From: Acinetobacter sp. ANC 4470 | GTDB lineage: Bacteria > Pseudomonadota > Gammaproteobacteria > Pseudomonadales > Moraxellaceae | Reading direction: 5' to 3' | DNA: 64,000 nucleotides | Assembly: GCF_002135335.1 (NCBI RefSeq) | Contig: NZ_NEGC01000008.1 | Coordinates: 1 to 64,000, forward strand | Part shown: positions 25,641 to 34,649 of the stretch, one piece after another | Numbering within the stretch: the stretch's first letter is position 1 | How the letters are laid out: the number at the start of each line of letters is the position of its first letter | Notes under the pieces: generated by a model | Database searches by the model: none | Seen by the model: the letters and a program-made list of their open reading frames with translations, nothing else | Told to the model about the DNA's origin: nothing | Position numbers and translations under genes: made by a program

Positions 25641-28070
25641 ATGAAAAATTGGGTCGATCCTGAAGCTAAAGCTGAAGCTGAGCGTTATGACAATCCTATT
25701 CCAAGCCGTATTCTAATTTCAGAAACGATTGAAAAATTACAAGCACCACAGTCTCATTCAGATTTAGTGGAACAGTTCAATATTGCCGATGAACGAAGTA
25801 TAGAAGCACTGAGTCATCGTTTAAGTGCAATGGTGCGCGATGGTCAGTTGATGAAAGATGGATTTAAATTCCAGCTCGCAACCAACCAACCAACGCATGA
25901 AGGCACGGTATATATCAATTCAAAAGGTTTAGGCTCAGTCAACATTGCCAATCATGATGATATTGTATTGCCTGAACGTGAACTGCGTTTGGTCTTTAAT
26001 GGTGACCGCGTGAAAGTGCGCCAAACCTCCGTGGATCGCAAAGGTAAACCTTGGGGCTTTATTACTGAAGTCGTGCAACATCGTGTTAAACAGATTATTG
26101 GTAAAGTGGCGATTTATGATGGTGAATACTTTATTCAACCTGCAAATCCAAATGCACACCAACCAATTACCTTAGAAAAAGAACTGATTGAACATGCTCA
26201 AGTTAAAGTCGGCGATTCTGTTCGTGTCGCAATTGATGACTACCCGACGCGTGAAGAATTACCGACTGGGCACATTGTGCAATCTATGGCGGACAAAGCT
26301 GACACTGAAATTATTATTCCGCAAACTATTTTAGAGTTTGGTTTGCCGTATGAATTTCCAGAAGAAGTGATCCGCGATGCAGAACACTTTAAAGAGCCCA
26401 ATGCACAAGACCGTGAAGGTCGCATCGATTTACGTGATTTAGCACTGGTCACCATTGATGGTGAAGATGCACGTGACTTTGACGATGCAGTTTATGCAGA
26501 AAAACGTCCAGGCGGTGGTTATCGTGTCGTGGTTGCGATTGCTGACGTGAGTCATTATGTGCGTCCTGACAAACCTCTTGATGCTGAAGCAAGAGAACGT
26601 GGAACCTCAGTGTATTTCCCACACTTTGTGTTACCTATGTTGCCTGAAGCATTATCCAATGGTTTGTGCTCACTCAATCCACACCTCGATCGACTCTGTA
26701 TGGTGTGTGATCTGAATTTATCTCGTGCAGGTAAAGTGACGGGCTTTCAGTTCTATCCATCGGTCATGCATTCAAAAGCACGTTTAACCTATACTCAAGT
26801 TGCACAATATTTTGATGGTGACAGCAACGCGATACCTGAAGATCGCGATGTGCGTAAATCCATTAATACCTTGTTCCAGCTTTATCAAGTGCTCAAAGGT
26901 TTACGTGCTGAACGTCATGCGATGGAATTTGAAACCGTCGAAACCTATATGACCTTTGATGAGCTTGGCGGCATTAAAGAAATTTTGCCACGTTCACGCA
27001 ATGAAGCGCATAAACTGATTGAAGAATGTATGTTGCTTGCCAATGTTGCAGCAGCAGAATATGCCTTAGAACATGACATTCCAATGTTATACCGTGTGCA
27101 TGAGCCACCTGAATTTTCACGTATTCAGAAAGTTCGCGAGTATGTGAAGTTACTGGGTTTACCCTTCCCTGAACAACCAACACAAAAAGATTATCAAGCT
27201 GTTATTGAAGCAACCAAAGAGCGTATTGATGCGCCAAGTATTCATGCCGTGTTATTACGTTCTATGATGCAAGCCTATTACGGCGCAAACAACGCTGGAC
27301 ATTTTGGTTTGGCCTATGATGCCTATACACATTTCACTTCACCAATTCGCCGTTACCCAGACTTGTTGTTGCACCGTGCCATCAAAGCCCATTTAAAACA
27401 AAAGCCATCTCCGCTTTCAGGAGCAGCTTTAGATGATGCTGGCGAGCATTTCTCACAGACTGAACGTCGTGCCGATGAAGCATCTCGCTCTGTAACGACA
27501 TGGTTAAAATGTCACTATATGCAGCAACATTTAGGTGAAGAATTCATTGGTATCATTAGTGCCGTAGCCGAATTTGGTTTGTTCGTGACACTCAAAGATT
27601 TATATGTCGATGGCATGATTCACGTCAGCCAATTAGGCGATGACTTCTTTGTGTATGATCAAGCCAGTCAAAGCTTAGTTGGGCGTGGGCGTGGTCAAAG
27701 CTTTAGTCTTGGCGATGAAGTTAAAATTAAAGTTGCAGCAGTGAACTTAGATGATCGTAAGATTGACTTTGAATTATTGCAACAAATGTCCCATGCTGGT
27801 CGCGCGATTCGTAGTCGTGCTCCTCGTGTTGCGGCTAAACCTGCTCGTGAATCTAAAGAAGAAGTTTTCACGCCACGCGCTAAAGCCGTAGTGAGTGAAG
27901 ATGGTGAACAGCCGATTCGTAAGAAAAAGCCAAAAACCAAATCACCGTCTGTTGCGAAAAAGTCCGACAAAAAACCTTCGGCAAAGTCTGATGCAAAAAG
28001 CAAAGATAAAGTGAAGAAAAAAGCGAAACCCAAAAAGAAAAAATCCAATGCTAAAATAAAGCAGGATTAA
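25641..28070 (+). CDS. rnr: Ribonuclease R
   Basis: 3'-5' exoribonuclease that degrades structured RNA and takes part in rRNA and tmRNA quality control. It has an N-terminal helix-turn-helix region (about 20-80) and cold-shock domains (about 85-240). The RNB catalytic domain has acidic residues D273, D276, D279, D281 and D282 in IDGEDARDFDDAV, and an S1 domain covers about 640-725. The C-terminal tail of about 75 residues is strongly basic (lysine runs), as in other RNase R proteins where it helps unwinding. Length 809 aa. The start ATG has only a weak ribosome binding site. Confidence 0.96.
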   Translation: MKNWVDPEAKAEAERYDNPIPSRILISETIEKLQAPQSHSDLVEQFNIADERSIEALSHRLSAMVRDGQLMKDGFKFQLATNQPTHEGTVYINSKGLGSVNIANHDDIVLPERELRLVFNGDRVKVRQTSVDRKGKPWGFITEVVQHRVKQIIGKVAIYDGEYFIQPANPNAHQPITLEKELIEHAQVKVGDSVRVAIDDYPTREELPTGHIVQSMADKADTEIIIPQTILEFGLPYEFPEEVIRDAEHFKEPNAQDREGRIDLRDLALVTIDGEDARDFDDAVYAEKRPGGGYRVVVAIADVSHYVRPDKPLDAEARERGTSVYFPHFVLPMLPEALSNGLCSLNPHLDRLCMVCDLNLSRAGKVTGFQFYPSVMHSKARLTYTQVAQYFDGDSNAIPEDRDVRKSINTLFQLYQVLKGLRAERHAMEFETVETYMTFDELGGIKEILPRSRNEAHKLIEECMLLANVAAAEYALEHDIPMLYRVHEPPEFSRIQKVREYVKLLGLPFPEQPTQKDYQAVIEATKERIDAPSIHAVLLRSMMQAYYGANNAGHFGLAYDAYTHFTSPIRRYPDLLLHRAIKAHLKQKPSPLSGAALDDAGEHFSQTERRADEASRSVTTWLKCHYMQQHLGEEFIGIISAVAEFGLFVTLKDLYVDGMIHVSQLGDDFFVYDQASQSLVGRGRGQSFSLGDEVKIKVAAVNLDDRKIDFELLQQMSHAGRAIRSRAPRVAAKPARESKEEVFTPRAKAVVSEDGEQPIRKKKPKTKSPSVAKKSDKKPSAKSDAKSKDKVKKKAKPKKKKSNAKIKQD

Positions 28071-28080
28071 TTCTGAAATA

Positions 28081-28106
28081 AAAGAGAGCTTCGGCTCTCT
28101 TTTTTA
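28081..28106 (+). terminator. Rho-independent terminator of rnr
   Basis: AAAGAGAGC, TTCG loop, GCTCTCTTT, then a T run, ten bases after the stop. Confidence 0.92.
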
Positions 28107-28370
28107 TTGCTCACTTACTCGAAGCACGCGAACTCAATAACCTTGAACCTAAAGATGACTCATCCAATATCATTCCAATTTATTAGACTTATATTATTAG
28201 GTTTTCCAAACGATCTTTGTCTTACAAAACTAAGTGCAATTCATTAATCAACTTCTTTTAAACACTAATCAAATTTATTTTAAAATAACAAATCTCAAAA
28301 GAAACCTTGATTTCCCTACTCACAAGCCCTACATCTACTACTAAGTTTATAAATGAAATGGCGTATAGAA
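28107..28370. other. Intergenic region upstream of prlC
   Basis: About 260 bases, AT-rich, no gene seen. It should contain the prlC promoter. No structured RNA or repeat stands out. Confidence 0.5.
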
Positions 28371-30410
28371 ATGACTTTAGAAAAGGCGACTTTGCCAGTT
28401 CCACAATTTGATCAAATTCAACTTGCCGATTTAAAACAACAGATTGAACAAGCTATTCAACAAGGACTAAAGTTTTTAACAGATTTAACTGAAGTCCCTG
28501 AAAGTGCTCAGGCACAACTGGCGGTACTCGAACAAGTGGATACTCTTGAAAATAACATGAGTGAAGCTTGGGGGATACTTTCACACCTTAATGCAGTCAT
28601 GAACAATGCAGAAACCCGCGGACTCTATCAGTCACTTTTACCCAACCTAAGCGAATACTATACAACGCTTGGTCAACACACAGCGTTGTATCAAAGCTAT
28701 CAACAGGTGCATGATGCCTCACTGTTTAATACTCTGCCCGCTGCACAGCAAAGTGCAATTAAACTGGCACTCCGTGACTTCAAACTGTCAGGCGTTGCTT
28801 TAGAAGGTGAAGCGAAAAAACGTTTTGCAGCGATTTCTGCACGCTTGTCTCAACTTTCATCTGATTTTTCTAACCATGTCCTTGATGCAACACAAGCTTA
28901 TTTCAAACCACTGAATGAAGATCAACTCAAGGGTTTACCACAAAGCAGCATCGACTTACTTAAACAATATGGTCAGCAACGTGAACTTGACCAAGCCGTG
29001 GCCACTTTAGATATTCCCTCTTATCTTGCCATTATGACCTATGCCGCTGACCGTACCTTGCGTGAAGAGCTGTATAAAGCCTACACCACACGTGCATCAG
29101 ATCAATCTGAACAAACTGAATTTGACAACACCCAAGTTATGGAAGAAATCCTAAGCCTACGTCAGGAAATGGCACAGCTTCTGGGTTTCAACAACTATGC
29201 CGAGCTATCACTGGCCAGCAAAATGGCACCCAATGTTACAACAGTCGATCAATTCTTGGTTGAACTCGCAGAACATGCCCGTGCGCCTGCGGAAAGAGAA
29301 ATTGCCGAACTCAAAGCCATTGCACAACAAGATGTCATTCTCGATTTACAACCTTGGGATACAGGTTACTATTCTGAAAAACTGAAGGTTCAACAATTTA
29401 ATTTATCTCAGGAATCATTAAAACCCTATTTTCCTGCACCAAAAATTCTGCAAGGTTTATTCAGTATTGTAAATCGTTTATACGGTATCAATATCGTGCA
29501 GCGTGAAGCTCCTGTTTGGCATCCCGATGTGCATTACTTTGAACTGGAAGATCAAGGCACTGTAGTCGGTGGTTTTTACTTTGACCTCTATGCACGCAGT
29601 GGCAAACGTGGTGGTGCATGGATGAGCGGCTTCCGTTCACGTATGCAAACTGCAAATGGCATACAAAAACCCATTTGCTATATGGTCTGTAACTTCACGC
29701 CTGCTGTGGGTGATCAACCTGCTCTACTCACCCACGATGAAGTAAATACCTTATTCCATGAATTTGGTCATGGCTTGCATCATATGTTGACCGAAGTGGA
29801 TCATATTGCGGTGGCTGGTACTCACGGTGTCGACTGGGATGCAGTGGAGCTACCAAGTCAATTTATGGAATTTTGGACTTGGGACCATGAAAGTCTAGAT
29901 TTACTCAGTGAACACATCGAAAGCAAACAACATTTACCGCAAGATTTACTCAAAGCTTTGCTCGATGCACGTTTCTTCCAATCAGGTATGCAAACACTCC
30001 GTCAAATTGAATTTGCCTTATTTGATTTGTCTATTCACAAGCACAATCCTGCTTTAAATGCCGTACAAGTCCAAGCTGTACTAGATGATATTCGCCAAAA
30101 ATATGCCGTTACACCGACAATAAGCTATAACCGTTTTCAGCATAGTTTTAGTCATATTTTTGCGGGTGGCTATGCCGCAGGTTATTACTCGTATAAATGG
30201 GCCGAGGTTTTAGCCAGTGATGCCTTTGATCGTTTCGAAAAAGAAGGGGTTTTTAATACACAGACTGGAAAAGAGTTTCGGCAATTTATTCTAGCAGTTG
30301 GCGGAAAAGATACAGCACTTGATGCGTTTATCAATTTCCGCGGACGCGAACCAAAAATAGATGCTTTATTACGCCATCAAGGTTGGACGAATACCTCTAA
30401 AAACCATTAA
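28371..30410 (+). CDS. prlC: Oligopeptidase A (M3 family zinc metallopeptidase)
   Basis: Cytosolic peptidase that clears short peptides, including signal-peptide fragments. The zinc motif is H463-E-F-G-H467 in LFHEFGHGLHHML, with the downstream glutamate in the VELPSQFMEFW segment. The tail YAAGYYSYKWAEVLASDAFDRF is typical of M3A peptidases. Length is 679 aa from ATG 28371; ATG 28353 would add six residues and neither has a clear ribosome binding site. It is followed by yheV 35 bases later, a linkage also found in pseudomonads. Confidence 0.94.
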   Translation: MTLEKATLPVPQFDQIQLADLKQQIEQAIQQGLKFLTDLTEVPESAQAQLAVLEQVDTLENNMSEAWGILSHLNAVMNNAETRGLYQSLLPNLSEYYTTLGQHTALYQSYQQVHDASLFNTLPAAQQSAIKLALRDFKLSGVALEGEAKKRFAAISARLSQLSSDFSNHVLDATQAYFKPLNEDQLKGLPQSSIDLLKQYGQQRELDQAVATLDIPSYLAIMTYAADRTLREELYKAYTTRASDQSEQTEFDNTQVMEEILSLRQEMAQLLGFNNYAELSLASKMAPNVTTVDQFLVELAEHARAPAEREIAELKAIAQQDVILDLQPWDTGYYSEKLKVQQFNLSQESLKPYFPAPKILQGLFSIVNRLYGINIVQREAPVWHPDVHYFELEDQGTVVGGFYFDLYARSGKRGGAWMSGFRSRMQTANGIQKPICYMVCNFTPAVGDQPALLTHDEVNTLFHEFGHGLHHMLTEVDHIAVAGTHGVDWDAVELPSQFMEFWTWDHESLDLLSEHIESKQHLPQDLLKALLDARFFQSGMQTLRQIEFALFDLSIHKHNPALNAVQVQAVLDDIRQKYAVTPTISYNRFQHSFSHIFAGGYAAGYYSYKWAEVLASDAFDRFEKEGVFNTQTGKEFRQFILAVGGKDTALDAFINFRGREPKIDALLRHQGWTNTSKNH

Positions 30411-30445
30411 ACTAAGCATCATAGATTGATCAGAAGGTAAGTCAG

Positions 30446-30664
30446 ATGACTATTAAACGTCGTTTCATCGCAGGTGCTAAATGTCCTAAATGTGAAGCGT
30501 TAGATCGAGTAGTCATGCTTAGCTCTGGCGACGATGAATGGATTGAATGTATCGAGTGTGGTTATAGCGAAAATCGACCGACGCAGGTCGACGAACCACA
30601 AGAGCCGGAAGTCGCGGATGAAATCGGTGTCATTCAATTCAAACCTCGTCAACCAAAATCATAA
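30446..30664 (+). CDS. yheV: YheV-family zinc-ribbon protein
   Basis: Small protein of 72 residues with two CxxC knuckles, CPKC at 13-16 and CIEC at 35-38, forming a zinc ribbon. The FIAGAKCPKCEALDRVVML and EWIECIECGY segments match YheV. An acidic, disordered C-terminal tail follows. Function is not known. AGAAGGTAAG precedes the ATG. It is probably in one operon with prlC and the next gene, which starts ten bases later. Confidence 0.88.
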   Translation: MTIKRRFIAGAKCPKCEALDRVVMLSSGDDEWIECIECGYSENRPTQVDEPQEPEVADEIGVIQFKPRQPKS

Positions 30665-30674
30665 AGGTTCGTAA

Positions 30675-31094
30675 ATGACGTTAGATCAAAAAAATAGCCC
30701 AATACTTTTATTGGGCATTACTGGGGGCTTAGTTGCAATCATTGTACTGGTTTTTGCATATCAATGGTTTTTTTCAACCTCGAACGAAGCACTTCCTGAA
30801 CATGAAGCAAGCAGCTTACAAACGCCAGCAAAACCTGCTGCTTCTGCTGAAGTCAAACCGACTGCAACAGAGGAACAAACCATTCAATTGGTTGATGAAG
30901 AAATTCTAACCGCACCCGTTCCAAAAAATGAAGCATTAGCGAAAGAAGAAGTAGCTAAACTTGCCGATATTCAAACCCAATTGAATGATCAAGAAACGAT
31001 GCTTAAAACACAGCATACAGATGCTGATGACTTAATTGCACTAAAAGAAGAACAAATTAAATTGCTTGAAGCTCAGCTGGCACAATCAAACTAA
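30675..31094 (+). CDS. Membrane-anchored coiled-coil protein of unknown function
   Basis: 139 residues: a short cytoplasmic start, one membrane helix (about 10-31, ILLLGITGGLVAIIVLVFAYQWFF), then an alanine/proline/glutamate-rich linker. A C-terminal coiled coil (about 85-136, with heptad-like DIQTQLNDQETMLK and LIALKEEQIKLLEAQLA) ends the protein. Probably anchored with the coiled coil in the periplasm. Unrecognised; last gene of the prlC-yheV group. Confidence 0.7.
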   Translation: MTLDQKNSPILLLGITGGLVAIIVLVFAYQWFFSTSNEALPEHEASSLQTPAKPAASAEVKPTATEEQTIQLVDEEILTAPVPKNEALAKEEVAKLADIQTQLNDQETMLKTQHTDADDLIALKEEQIKLLEAQLAQSN

Positions 31095-31135
31095 TATTGA
31101 AGCATGACTTGACCTGTTTTCAAAGACTCATCCAT

Positions 31136-31175
31136 ATATATCAGCTGATCTACACTTACAGATCAGCTGATATAT
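31136..31175. repeat. Perfect 16-bp inverted repeat containing two palindromic ATCAGCTGAT boxes
   Basis: ATATATCAGCTGATCT at 31136-31151 and its exact complement at 31160-31175 surround the loop ACACTTAC. Each arm contains the self-palindrome ATCAGCTGAT, with centres 22 bp apart, close to two helical turns. There is no T run on either side, so it is not a standard terminator. Confidence 0.85.
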
Positions 31176-31570
31176 GAAGAATCATAAAACAACATTAAAC
31201 TTTGTTAACATCGCAATATGCTGTAATAAAGTTAATCCCTATCGATTCATTACTTTCCTATCGTAAATTATGCTCTACTAAGTGGCTTTGCCCTTTTCCT
31301 GAAATTTTGTCAGCCTGTTTATTTTCCGACCTTCCATATTCATAACAGTATAATTTTTTAAAACTGAAAAAATTTGAATATAGATTTGGCATGCAGTTAT
31401 TGGTTTAATTCTGATGTTTTGGCTGTGACATTCATATTCATGTGGCGAAACTCAGTTTTCTGATTTTGTAGGATGACTGACCAATATTAGTCGACAATGT
31501 CCCAGCTTTATAAATTTGTACCAAAACGTTCAGCCCAGTCATCAAAACCCAATCAATGAGATGTGCAATC

Positions 31571-31595
31571 AAAAAAGCACCCGAAGGTGCTTTTT
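31571..31595 (-). terminator. Rho-independent terminator of the TRAP permease gene
   Basis: AAAAAGCACC, loop TTCG on the minus strand, GGTGCTTTTTT. The T runs on both sides may make it bidirectional. Confidence 0.88.
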
Positions 31596-31610
31596 ATCAT
31601 GCTGTTAAAA

Positions 31611-33809
31611 TTAGTGATACCAACCAAACATTTTGAAAATATACGGTGCATACGCAACGATTAGTAACGATGGGAACAACACCATAATCGGTAATAGCCA
31701 ACGCTCGTAGCGATAGTAGAACTTGGTATATTTTACTTTAGCTTCAGCATCCGCAGCCCTCACCTCTTCATCCCCAACAGACATCCTCGTGAGCAGGTGA
31801 TTCAAAGCGACTGGTGGTGTGACATAACCTAATTCAAAGGCAACCAATACAATCATCCAGAAATGAATCGGATGAATCCCGTTTTCATACGCCACTGGCG
31901 CAATGGTTGCTGCAACTAGAATCACCGCCCCAAATGGATCGGTCGTCATCCCAATAATCGCCAATAACAAGGCAATAAATGCGAGTGAAATGTAGATATT
32001 TCCTAAATGTGTTGGTAGCAATTCAACTACTTCACTACGTTCAATCAAACCACCCACGCTTGCTGACAATGCCATTAAGATAATTAATGCACCAATATGC
32101 CCAACCGTTTCTGCCGAAGCAAACCACAGTGACTGACCAAACCCTCGTGATTTTTCTCCTGCATGCGCAGTATGTTCCCGCATAAAGGTTGACTGTTTTT
32201 CATGTTCCAAGGTTAAAGCTGCATGTCTATCTGGTGGAGTGGCAAAACGATCGCCCCACCATTTATCAAACATCATATAAGCAAGTAAAATAATCGGTAG
32301 AATCACTGGTGCAGTGAATTCATCCATCTTGGTATCTAGACCATATTTATAGAAAGAAATCACAACAATCGTAATCACGATATAAGGAATAACTGGAATA
32401 ATCGCTTTTAACATACCTGGTACGGCAACTTTCGGGGAATTCACCCGGAAACGCGTTTCTGCAAGATATAACGATATCCCAAGGAAGATAAATGCGGTCA
32501 ACCAAAAGACATAGATACCATGATCAAAAAGCTCATCAGAAGTCACATGACGACTATCTAGCATTGAAATCAGAATCACCAACAAACATGGTCGAATCAC
32601 CACACCCAATGAGCCAGACATTGCTGACACTGCTAAGGCATATTGACGACGAGAACCCGAGTTCCAAACTTCCTTATAAATAACTGCACCAGCCGCGACT
32701 ACAAAAATCCCTGAAGCACCGGTATATGCTGTTGGAATAGCGGCGGCAATTAAAATCAGCCAAGTCAGGGTTTCTGGTGCAAGGTTCCAAGGACGTAAAA
32801 TACCAAGGAATAAATCCATGACACGGGTTTGGGTCAATAACATCCCAGCCCAGATAAACAACGCAAGATTTAAGAAAATACCTGAGAATTCAACCAAAAT
32901 TCCAAGATAAATCCCTTGCCCCATTGGGTAATCCATAACAAAGGTAAAGGCAATCCCTGTGACCAATGCCATGTAGGCATATAAAGGCACACTCAGTAGT
33001 GCTAAGCCCAAATTGCCTTTATCTTCCTGTTTGACAGCAGGCGGTTTAAAGAACTGAAATAAACTAATTAAAGTCAAGGTCACAAATAGAAAAATCCACA
33101 ACCAATAAACCACCAAAGTTTCATAGGTCGAAGTCACCCCTGAATTGACAATCGAATGGTATTGACTCAATACAGATGCAGTAAGCAAACCATTGCCTAG
33201 CACCATAAATAGCGCATATACGCGATAATCCAGCTTGGTGGTCGGAGCACGTAAACCAATATGATGAAACTTCACCGAAGCTGTAATTGCAGCCACCACC
33301 ACCATCAACAATAAAATGATAACGCGGTTTTCTGTGCCAAATTTAAAAATACCAAAGAATGAAGTTTCAAGCGTCCGGTAACTTCGTAAACTTGAATGAT
33401 CATCCATATATTTTATTGCTTTGTCATAAAACAGATACTTTTCTTCGCACTGTTGCTGACCTGCCAATACTGAAGTACGAACATCTGCTGCCGATGTGGT
33501 ACCAAAAATATCAGCAAACTCATCATTCGCATTGGCTTTCATTTGCTGCTGTACTTGAGCATCTATATCTGGATGACGATCACAACCCGGCGTCGTTGGT
33601 TCTGCACGTAAAAAAGAATATTGCATGCCAATTTGTTCATTGCCATACAAACGTTCTCCCACACGTAACAATTGACCATGAATCATCTCACCCGTACCAA
33701 TGATGAGCGTCAATAAAAGTAACATCAGAATGACAAACGTCGAAACCCACTCTGTCCATATATAACGTAACAGACCCAATCCTGATCTGTTGTTTTCATC
33801 ATTTTGCAT
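31611..33809 (-). CDS. TRAP transporter fused small and large permease (DctQM-like)
   Basis: Inner-membrane subunit of a sodium-dependent TRAP transporter, 732 residues with many membrane helices. A first part with an anchor helix and a periplasmic region (about 50-150) plus four helices resembles an elaborated DctQ. The second part carries the DctM blocks: GIFLNLALFIWAGMLLTQ, IPTAYTGASGIFVVAAGAVIYKE, SGSLGVVIRPCLLVILIS and the closing FELGYVTPPVALNHLL. No DctP receptor gene is in the window; a TatT-like lipoprotein gene is 841 bases upstream. Substrate unknown. AGGAAT precedes the ATG. Confidence 0.85.
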   Translation of the reverse strand: MQNDENNRSGLGLLRYIWTEWVSTFVILMLLLLTLIIGTGEMIHGQLLRVGERLYGNEQIGMQYSFLRAEPTTPGCDRHPDIDAQVQQQMKANANDEFADIFGTTSAADVRTSVLAGQQQCEEKYLFYDKAIKYMDDHSSLRSYRTLETSFFGIFKFGTENRVIILLLMVVVAAITASVKFHHIGLRAPTTKLDYRVYALFMVLGNGLLTASVLSQYHSIVNSGVTSTYETLVVYWLWIFLFVTLTLISLFQFFKPPAVKQEDKGNLGLALLSVPLYAYMALVTGIAFTFVMDYPMGQGIYLGILVEFSGIFLNLALFIWAGMLLTQTRVMDLFLGILRPWNLAPETLTWLILIAAAIPTAYTGASGIFVVAAGAVIYKEVWNSGSRRQYALAVSAMSGSLGVVIRPCLLVILISMLDSRHVTSDELFDHGIYVFWLTAFIFLGISLYLAETRFRVNSPKVAVPGMLKAIIPVIPYIVITIVVISFYKYGLDTKMDEFTAPVILPIILLAYMMFDKWWGDRFATPPDRHAALTLEHEKQSTFMREHTAHAGEKSRGFGQSLWFASAETVGHIGALIILMALSASVGGLIERSEVVELLPTHLGNIYISLAFIALLLAIIGMTTDPFGAVILVAATIAPVAYENGIHPIHFWMIVLVAFELGYVTPPVALNHLLTRMSVGDEEVRAADAEAKVKYTKFYYRYERWLLPIMVLFPSLLIVAYAPYIFKMFGWYH

Positions 33810-33979
33810 GTGTATTCCTATTTTTTATTTTGGCCATCACAATCGGTTCAGCAATGCCAATGTCCTTTTGAATAGAAAATATCCTTTCTCTACCCAATCT
33901 ATTTATTGTTGGGTACGAATTTGCATCAAATTAGTCGAAATAAAAATGACAATATGCATTTTCTTTTATGTTTTAAATG

Positions 33980-34561
33980 TCAATCTGCTTGCCATCTAGA
34001 AAAATAACGCCATAAAATATAAAAGATTGCGATAATTACACCCCAAATAACACCCAATAAATGTGCTTCAACCAATACAGGACTGCCAATCAGTTCCGCT
34101 GTCCCGACACTGCCAATGGTATTTTCCCAAATCAATTTGATAAGAATAAGAAACAAGACCAATGTCGCGAAATTACGTTCTTTTTTATATAATAAATGCA
34201 CGCTCGCAACCGCGACATAAGCACCGTGCAAAACCCCAGACAAGCCGGCATAAGCTTCAATATTCGGAAAGAAATAATAGAAACTAAGACTAATCAAAAG
34301 GGGTAGTAACAGAAGTAAAGCAACAAAATGCCCAACTTTCACCTGTGGAAAAATAAAAGGTAAACATGCAAAAGCCAGCATATTCAACAGATAATGAATC
34401 CACCCCACATGAACCCAATGCGCTGTCCACAAACGCCAGAACTGTTGCAGTAAGTCTGCTTGCCAGTAAATAAATGCATCTGAAAAAACTTGAAGGCATG
34501 CCGAAAATGACACCACAATTGCAATAAAAACAATCTTCCGCATAAGAAATGGGTCTTTCAT
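33980..34561 (-). CDS. rrtA: Rhombosortase-like intramembrane serine protease
   Basis: About 193 residues with six membrane helices. The rhomboid active site is visible: serine in AGLSGVLHG (about 107-115) and histidine in VEAHLLGVIWG (about 165-175). The early FWRLWTAHWVHVGWIHYLLNM segment is the usual HxxxN region. The short size fits rhombosortase, which processes GlyGly-CTERM proteins at the inner membrane. ATG 34561 is preferred over 34567 because AGGGGG is then correctly spaced. It lies between the TRAP permease and TatT-like genes on the same strand. Confidence 0.8.
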   Translation of the reverse strand: MKDPFLMRKIVFIAIVVSFSACLQVFSDAFIYWQADLLQQFWRLWTAHWVHVGWIHYLLNMLAFACLPFIFPQVKVGHFVALLLLLPLLISLSFYYFFPNIEAYAGLSGVLHGAYVAVASVHLLYKKERNFATLVLFLILIKLIWENTIGSVGTAELIGSPVLVEAHLLGVIWGVIIAIFYILWRYFSRWQAD

Positions 34562-34649
34562 TGACATGCCCCCTACTTAAAAATGCTTCAATCAGAAATT
34601 GAAACGATTCATTCAAGCCATTTAATACCCTATTTTTATTAGATCAAAT

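Larger units (their letters stand above)
31095..31610. other. Convergent intergenic region, 516 bases
   Basis: No supported gene. It contains a perfect 16-bp hairpin at 31136-31175 near the left gene and the TRAP permease terminator at 31571-31595. The 400 bases between are AT-rich with no codon pattern or repeat that I can defend. Confidence 0.55.

Noticed and set aside
27860..28067. Lysine-rich low-complexity end of rnr as a possible frameshift or fused gene
   Set aside because: Basic tails of this kind are normal in RNase R.
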